The notes beneath the pieces are model-generated. The model was not told where the DNA came from, did no database searches, and worked only from the letters and a program-made list of their open reading frames with translations. Below are positions 59,017 to 64,000 of a stretch of 64,000 nt of DNA, in pieces. The position numbers were made by a program, and so were the translations under genes. The DNA is taken from assembly GCA_937898415.1 (NCBI GenBank), contig CALDLA010000010.1, positions 6,268-70,267 on the forward strand. Reading direction: 5' to 3'. This DNA is from an uncultured Prevotellaceae bacterium. Lineage in GTDB: Bacteria; Bacteroidota; Bacteroidia; Bacteroidales; Bacteroidaceae. Position 1 is the stretch's first letter; the number at the start of each line of letters is the position of its first letter.

Positions 59017-61383
59017 ATGAAAAGAATTAACGTAAGACTGGCAGTTCTGATGACTGCTATGATGATGACAATGATGAGTTTCGCTGAGACACAAGACTTT
59101 GGCGGACGAGTATTGGATGAGAAGGGCGAGCCGATGCCCTATGTGAACGTGGTGCTGCTGTCGCTGCCCGACTCGGCCTTTGTGCAGGGTGCGATGACTG
59201 ACGAGCAAGGCATGTTCAATATTGTGACGGATATAAAACAAGGTCTGTTTAAGGTGACTAGCGTGGGCTATCAAACCTTATATATAAAGGCAGGTCAGGA
59301 CTTGTCTATCCAGATGAAGGAGGACACGCAACTGCTCAGCGAAGTTGTAGTAAAAGGTCAGCTGCCCAAGACACATGCCAAAGGTGATGCCATGCGTACC
59401 ACTGTGGCTGGAACCATCTTGGAGAAAGCCGGAACCGTAAGCGATGCCTTAGGAAAGATACCATCGATTGAGACTGAACGCGGCGGTAGTGTGACGGTGC
59501 TGGGACGCGGCGATGCTGAGGTATATATCAATGGTCGTAAGGTACAGGATCTGAATGAACTCTCTCGCCTGCGTTCTGACCAAATCCAGCATGTAGATGT
59601 AGTTCAGAACCCTGGTGCCCGCTATAAGGCATCGACCAAAGCCGTAGTTCGCATCACGCTAAAGAAGGCACAGGGCGAAGGTTTCTCGTTTCAGGACTAT
59701 TTCAGTGGCATATACCAGTATGGTCACACGCTGACGAACAACCTAGATGTGAACTACCGCACAGGCGGTCTCGACATTACCGCCTCGCTGTGGGCAGGGC
59801 GCTACGGTCATGCAAAATCGTTGCAGGAGCATGAGCTCACCTACTTTGTAGGCCCGGATTACATCCAGAGCAACAACTCGCAGGAATCGAAGAGCATCTG
59901 GAAGGGTTATTCACCGCAATTGCAGCTAAACTATATGGTCGATGAGAACCACAGCTTCGGTGCCTTTTATAAATACGACCGCCACCCCAGCAGCGACTTC
60001 AACAGTATGTTCTTTACCGACAACTACGTGAACGGCAAATACACGGAGCATTCAGAAAGTCGCATTTGGCAGGATGAGAGTTTCAGCAAACACATCTTCA
60101 ATGCCTACTATAACGGCAAGGTGGGCAATCTGGGTATCGACCTCAATATCGACGGACTCTTTGACGACACCAAGACGCCTGGTAGTACCACGGAGCAGAC
60201 AGCCCCTGCATCTGGAGACACTACAGCTCCTCGTACCATCGAGAGCAACACCCTCAGCGGCAACAACTTCTGGGCCACAAAACTCATCCTCTCCTATCCT
60301 GTATGGAAAGGTAATCTCTCTCTGGGTGGAGAATATAGCTATAATCATCGCACCGACGCCTACTCGTTTATGGCTAGCGACTATGTGCCTGTGAAGACCA
60401 CCGACACAGAGATTAATGAGAAAACATCAGCTGCCTTCCTGGAGTATGGTCGCTCTTTTGGCAAAGTCTATGCACAGGTAGGACTGCGCTATGAGCATCT
60501 GACAAACGACTACTTCAACTTCGGTAAGAAGGAGGATGAAGTCTGCCGCGACTATGGCGACTGGTTCCCTACGGCGGTCATCTCTGCCCCTGTAGGCAAG
60601 GCACAACTCTCCCTCTCCTACCGTCGTGACATCGAGCGTCCTAACTATGCCAATCTGACCAGTTCGACGGTTTACGTCAACCGCTATACTTACCAAAGCG
60701 GTAACCCATATCTGTTGCCGACTTATACCCATAGCCTGGTGCTCAATGCTGCCTATAAATGGGCGAACCTGATGCTGAACTATGGCCGCGTGAAGGATGC
60801 CCTCACTATGTCGACAGAGCCTTTCCCTGGTTCAGAAGATCCCCTTGTCAGCCTTGTGCGTCCCATCAACAGCTGGGAGGATTACAACAAGTTCAGCATC
60901 CAGTTATCAGCACGGCCTACCATCGGCTGCTGGCATCCTATGTGGAGCTTCATCACTCAGTTGCAGGATTTCAAGTCGCCTACGGCCAATGGCTCTACCA
61001 TCACGTTGAACCGTCCTTGGTTTATTCTTGGTTGGCAGAACGACATCGAATTGCCATACGGTTTCCGGCTCAACGCCTCACTCCAGTGGAATTCGAAGGG
61101 CGATTACAACAACTTCCGCATGACCAGCACTCGCCTTTTCACCAACGTAGGCCTGCAGCGTGATCTCAACTTAAAGCGTATGGGTACACTCACTTTCGAC
61201 TTGCGTTGCAGCGATATCTTCCACACCAACAAGACGGATGCCATCGTCTTCGGTTATCGAGAACTGACTACGCACAATCCTGCCCGTCGCACCTTCGTGC
61301 TTGACCTTACCTGGAAGTTCAACGAGGCCCGCTCGAAGTATCGCGGCTCTGGTGCCGGCGAGAAGCAGAAGGCAAGAATGTAA
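59017..61383 (+). CDS. TonB-dependent-type outer-membrane barrel with carboxypeptidase-like domain
   Basis: 788 residues. Signal peptide, CarboxypepD_reg-like domain (FGGRVLDEKGEPMPYVNVVLLSLPDSAFVQGAMTDEQG), plug region (LLSEVVVKGQLPKTHAKG...NPGARYKAS) and barrel, ending SKYRGSGAG. It is the third paralogue in 9 kb and has its own operator-promoter. The plus-strand leader between 58933 and 59016 contains a GCGG stretch but no gene. Confidence 0.87.
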   Translation: MKRINVRLAVLMTAMMMTMMSFAETQDFGGRVLDEKGEPMPYVNVVLLSLPDSAFVQGAMTDEQGMFNIVTDIKQGLFKVTSVGYQTLYIKAGQDLSIQMKEDTQLLSEVVVKGQLPKTHAKGDAMRTTVAGTILEKAGTVSDALGKIPSIETERGGSVTVLGRGDAEVYINGRKVQDLNELSRLRSDQIQHVDVVQNPGARYKASTKAVVRITLKKAQGEGFSFQDYFSGIYQYGHTLTNNLDVNYRTGGLDITASLWAGRYGHAKSLQEHELTYFVGPDYIQSNNSQESKSIWKGYSPQLQLNYMVDENHSFGAFYKYDRHPSSDFNSMFFTDNYVNGKYTEHSESRIWQDESFSKHIFNAYYNGKVGNLGIDLNIDGLFDDTKTPGSTTEQTAPASGDTTAPRTIESNTLSGNNFWATKLILSYPVWKGNLSLGGEYSYNHRTDAYSFMASDYVPVKTTDTEINEKTSAAFLEYGRSFGKVYAQVGLRYEHLTNDYFNFGKKEDEVCRDYGDWFPTAVISAPVGKAQLSLSYRRDIERPNYANLTSSTVYVNRYTYQSGNPYLLPTYTHSLVLNAAYKWANLMLNYGRVKDALTMSTEPFPGSEDPLVSLVRPINSWEDYNKFSIQLSARPTIGCWHPMWSFITQLQDFKSPTANGSTITLNRPWFILGWQNDIELPYGFRLNASLQWNSKGDYNNFRMTSTRLFTNVGLQRDLNLKRMGTLTFDLRCSDIFHTNKTDAIVFGYRELTTHNPARRTFVLDLTWKFNEARSKYRGSGAGEKQKARM

Positions 61384-61423
61384 TCAAATAGCACAATTTT
61401 TTGGCAACAAACGGAATTCTTCG

Positions 61424-61431
61424 TAATTTTG
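61424..61431 (+). promoter_or_regulatory. -7 element TAATTTTG of the acyltransferase gene
   Basis: Only 5 nt before the ATG at 61437, so the message should be leaderless or nearly so. It excludes the longer ORF from 61401. Confidence 0.65.
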
Positions 61432-61436
61432 CACCA

Positions 61437-62456
61437 ATGAAACGTCTTTGCTATCTCGATAATCTGAAGGTTTGCCTGACCGTCTTGGTGATTATGCACC
61501 ATGCCGGTCAGGCTTACGGCAATGGCGGAGGCTGGGCCTATACACCCAGTAATCCTGCCGAGGTGATGCCTTGGATATGGCATTTCTTCTCAGTAAATGC
61601 GGCCTTCTTCATGGGACTGTTCTTTCTGATCTCTGGCTATTTTGTCCCTGCGAGTTACGATAAACAGGGAGCCTCGATATTTGTCCAAAAGAAATTGATA
61701 CGCCTGGGCATCCCCCTGTTGGTGATGGGAGGATTGTTATCGGTACTATCAGGTAAATTCGAGATTGGTCACATGTGGTATATTGAGAGTCTGCTGGTGT
61801 TCTGTCTTCTCTATGCCTTGATACGATTGATATGCAAGCCCATCGATGGTAAGTGTTCGTCGAAACCTACCATCATTGGCCTGCTGATATTCGGTGGCAT
61901 CATGGGCATTGGCAGTTATCTGATCCGTTTGGTCAGTCCGCAGGATCATTGGATATGGCCCTTTGGCATCATCCCTCTGCCGATGGAACCAGCTCATTAT
62001 CTGCAATACGTGATGATGTTCGTCGTCGGCATTCTGGCCAGTCGCTTTCATTGGCTTGAGAGAATTTCCAAAACCACAGGATTTCTGTCGCTTTTGATAG
62101 GATGTTTGCTGGCATTAGGCATATATCTGCGTGATGGCGGTGAGTGGAACAACTTTGTAGCTCAGTGGTTCGGCATCTACGAGTCGTTACTCTGTGTCTT
62201 TATTTGTTTCGGATTGCTCTGGCTGTTCCGCGAGTATGGAAATTGGAACAACAAATTCTGGCAGTGGTGCGCCGCTCAGGCTTACGGAGCCTACATCGTC
62301 CATCTATTACTGATGATAGCCTTGCAGTATGCGGTTGATGGTATCTGGATGGGAGCATTCGGTAAGTTCATGTTCATCGGAGTCGTCACCACCATAGCTT
62401 CCTTCGGGCTCACCTGGCTGCTGCGGATGATTCTTAGTGTAAAGAAGGTACTATAA
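61437..62456 (+). CDS. Acyltransferase-3 family membrane protein
   Basis: 339 residues, about ten hydrophobic helices. The N-terminus MKRLCYLDNLKVCLTVLVIMHHAGQAY carries the conserved His-His pair after the first helix, as in the acyltransferase-3/OatA-type family that acylates sugars or peptidoglycan at the outer face of the membrane. There is no fused SGNH domain. The GyrI-like gene starts 14 bp later. Confidence 0.87.
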   Translation: MKRLCYLDNLKVCLTVLVIMHHAGQAYGNGGGWAYTPSNPAEVMPWIWHFFSVNAAFFMGLFFLISGYFVPASYDKQGASIFVQKKLIRLGIPLLVMGGLLSVLSGKFEIGHMWYIESLLVFCLLYALIRLICKPIDGKCSSKPTIIGLLIFGGIMGIGSYLIRLVSPQDHWIWPFGIIPLPMEPAHYLQYVMMFVVGILASRFHWLERISKTTGFLSLLIGCLLALGIYLRDGGEWNNFVAQWFGIYESLLCVFICFGLLWLFREYGNWNNKFWQWCAAQAYGAYIVHLLLMIALQYAVDGIWMGAFGKFMFIGVVTTIASFGLTWLLRMILSVKKVL

Positions 62457-62470
62457 CTAAAAGATAAAAA

Positions 62471-63019
62471 ATGAAACACGAGATTATTACGTTAGAGAAT
62501 GTGCAGATTATTGGCATGGCCAAGGAAATTGCATTCTGCAAGGGACAGGAAGAATGTCCTAAGTTCTGGGGCGAGTATGTGGAACGCATTATTAAACCCG
62601 TCTTTATGGAACACAAGGCACCTGATGCCTTTCAGCAGGCAGCCATCGACAATGGTGTCGGAGAGTTTGGGCTCTGCACCTGCGACACTCCCAACCATAA
62701 TTGTGCAACCTGTTGGGAGGCAAACTTTGGTGCTTGCAGCAAGAACACCTTTACATACGTCATCGGCGGAATATATAAAGGTGGTGGGGTGCCTGAGGGA
62801 ATGCAGCTTTTCCCTATTCATAGTGGCAAGTGGCTGAAGATTCATTTCGAGGGAGGCATGAAAGCCTTTCAAGAGCAATACCAAATGTTCTATAAGGAGT
62901 GGCTGCCCCAGCACTCGGAATTCCATTGCCCCAACAACGCTATGACGATGGAATGGTACAACGGCACCGACATCGACTCGCCCAATTACCAGTGTGGCGT
63001 GATGATGCCATTGGAATAA
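62471..63019 (+). CDS. GyrI-like effector-binding-domain protein
   Basis: 182 residues beginning MKHEIITLENVQIIGMAKEIAF, as in free-standing GyrI-like/AraC effector-binding (SOUL) proteins. FPIHSGKWLKIHFEGGM and MTMEWYNGTDIDSPNYQCGVMMPLE fit the fold's second half. It binds an unknown small molecule. It is cytoplasmic and in a short-gap unit with the acyltransferase and the CDP-alcohol phosphatidyltransferase. Confidence 0.82.
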   Translation: MKHEIITLENVQIIGMAKEIAFCKGQEECPKFWGEYVERIIKPVFMEHKAPDAFQQAAIDNGVGEFGLCTCDTPNHNCATCWEANFGACSKNTFTYVIGGIYKGGGVPEGMQLFPIHSGKWLKIHFEGGMKAFQEQYQMFYKEWLPQHSEFHCPNNAMTMEWYNGTDIDSPNYQCGVMMPLE

Positions 63020-63039
63020 AATAAAGGATAAGAAAGACA

Positions 63040-63573
63040 ATGCCTATGAAACACCTGCCGAATATCCTGTCGTCGCTCCGAATTGTCGGAACTGTTGTTC
63101 TGTTGTTAAGTGATGTGTCAAGCATTCTTTTTGGGGTGCTTTACATCGTTTGCGGCATCAGCGACATAGCCGACGGGTGGCTGGCTAGGAAACTGAAGTG
63201 CGTTACCTGGACTGGAGCATTGCTAGATAGCGTGGCAGACATCTGCTTCGTAGCATGTTGTGCCTGGAAGCTCCTGCCGATACTCGAACTGCCACAATGG
63301 CTATGGTTGTGGGCTGGAGTAATCGTCGCGATTAAAGTCGTGAATCAGCTTTCAGCACTTGTGATGTATGGGCGCTGTTGCTTCCCTCACACCCTCGCGA
63401 ACAAGTGGGCGGGATTCCTGCTATTCATTACGGTACCCATGACATTGTGGTCTATCGCCCCCATCTCAATAGCTGCAATCGTAGCCACATTTGCTGCTAT
63501 ACAAGAGGGACATTTCATAAGACGGAATGCTCCCCGCCAAACGGGGAGGTGGCTTCCGCCGGAGGGACAATGA
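63040..63573 (+). CDS. CDP-alcohol phosphatidyltransferase, paralogue with repeat-derived C-terminus
   Basis: 177 residues (ATG at 63040; second ATG at 63046). The signature is complete: DIADGWLARKLKCVTWTGALLDSVAD. It lacks the 24-residue insertion of the paralogue at 55810. Its C-terminus, RNAPRQTGRWLPPEGQ, goes beyond the paralogue's end and is encoded by a GC-rich REP-like hairpin (63530-63566). The beta-lactamase-like gene starts 16 bp later, so the bla plus phosphatidyltransferase pairing recurs. Confidence 0.84.
   Translation: MPMKHLPNILSSLRIVGTVVLLLSDVSSILFGVLYIVCGISDIADGWLARKLKCVTWTGALLDSVADICFVACCAWKLLPILELPQWLWLWAGVIVAIKVVNQLSALVMYGRCCFPHTLANKWAGFLLFITVPMTLWSIAPISIAAIVATFAAIQEGHFIRRNAPRQTGRWLPPEGQ
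63530..63566. repeat. REP-like GC-rich hairpin at the phosphatidyltransferase 3' end
   Basis: CTCCCC pairs with GGGGAG around GCCAAAC, followed by CTTCCGCCGGAGG. This shape occurs as dispersed intergenic repeats in Bacteroidota. Here it lies inside the reading frame and adds about 14 codons. Confidence 0.6.
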
Positions 63574-63589
63574 AACTATATTATATGAT

Positions 63590-64000
63590 ATGAGAAAGAT
63601 AGTAACTATAGTTTGTGCATTGATTGCTACATCGTGTTTGGGCCAAGACCTAATATGCGACAGTACCAGCTATGGTGCGTGCATCATGCGTGATGGCTCT
63701 TTTGTTGGCATTAATGAAAACGAGCATTTTGCCATGCACAGTGTGATGAAGTTCCCGCAAGCATTATGTGTTGCCGATTACCTGAATCGGAAAGGGCTGG
63801 ATCTCGATGACACTATCGTTGTCGATAAGGCAGACCTGATGCAAGACACATGGTCGCCAATGCTAAAACGGTTTGAATGCAAAACGACCTTTTCGTTTGC
63901 GGAACTACTGGAATTATCTCTCGGACAGAGCGACAATAATGCCAGTTATCACAACTTAAATATTATCCCAACTTTCCATCTTACAGCCCAACGGATTGCG
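63590..64000 (+). CDS. Second class A beta-lactamase, 5' part; abnormal after the SDN motif
   Basis: Starts ATG at 63590 and stays open to the window edge. Signal peptide (IVTIVCALIATSCLG), then HFAMHSVMKFPQALCVADYL with the SxxK (Ser-Val-Met-Lys) motif, QDTWSPMLKRFE, and LGQSDNNA with the SDN motif. It closely follows the bla at 54496. After SDNNA it reads SYHNLNIIPTFHLTAQ and no longer matches (expected CDILFEQCGG-like). The junction lies near 63945-63950. An insertion, a rearrangement or a contig end may be the cause; the intact gene cannot be shown. Confidence 0.7.
   Translation, partial: MRKIVTIVCALIATSCLGQDLICDSTSYGACIMRDGSFVGINENEHFAMHSVMKFPQALCVADYLNRKGLDLDDTIVVDKADLMQDTWSPMLKRFECKTTFSFAELLELSLGQSDNNASYHNLNIIPTFHLTAQRIA

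Noticed and set aside
52354..61383. A polysaccharide utilisation locus
   Set aside because: There are three outer-membrane barrels but no SusD-like lipoprotein and no glycoside hydrolase.

Overview
The window is chromosomal DNA of a Bacteroidota member, most like Prevotella or a close relative. The main evidence is the repeated TAnnTTTG -7 promoter element (usually TATCTTTG or TACCTTTG) ahead of many genes. Supporting evidence comes from a two-component-propeller/AraC regulator, large TonB-type outer-membrane barrels, subclass-A2-like class A beta-lactamases and a metal-type KdsA. The genus is an inference from style; no rRNA or tRNA was recognised.

Layout. 1-461: end of an MscS channel. 506-7244 (+): kdsA, kdsD, a degenerate hybrid two-component regulator and a secreted phospholipase-D-like enzyme, packed as one unit. 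7239-10374 (-): a lipoprotein binding protein and a TPR protein. 10499-16900: an AT-rich accessory island with a phosphoribosyltransferase, small membrane or secreted proteins, a retropepsin-like protease, a lone BECR-type nuclease toxin candidate, two candidate structured RNAs, 71-bp direct repeats, and four arrays of palindromes repeated with an exact 22-bp period. 16905-18983: a large lipoprotein. 18990-31295 (-): an eight-gene run beginning with zinc-ribbon protein, Ser/Thr kinase, four-module AAA+ protein, FHA protein and PP2C phosphatase, then metA, a U32 enzyme and a zinc-ribbon membrane protein. 31411-35403 (-): M13 peptidase and ABC-F ATPase. 35496-43290 (+): tex, cupin lipoprotein, PD40-like protein, nucleoside phosphorylase, flotillin and mnmE. 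43608-45288: a triple-HTH protein and a tyrosine recombinase directly after mnmE. 45513-64000: an envelope and antibiotic-response region with a membrane-bound LytTR regulator, a LiaF-like protein, a transglutaminase, three outer-membrane barrels, two beta-lactamases and two CDP-alcohol phosphatidyltransferases.

Two systems stand out. One is the zinc ribbon/kinase/AAA+/FHA/phosphatase operon, which contains the writer, reader and eraser of Ser/Thr phosphorylation together with an unusual chain of four AAA+ modules. The other is a LytTR regulon that can be read from the DNA: three promoters (45.4, 49.5 and 58.9 kb) have the same two boxes at identical spacing (box 1 to box 2, 22 bp; box 1 to -7, 60 bp), and a fourth (56.4 kb) has two perfect copies of box 1. 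They surround the gene of the membrane LytTR regulator and drive envelope genes, probably including a beta-lactamase.

The window is also rich in small repeats that have entered genes: a 72-bp element in frame inside a CDP-alcohol phosphatidyltransferase, a REP-like hairpin extending its paralogue, and His-Glu-Ser nonamer repeats inside a U32 enzyme and an ABC-F ATPase.
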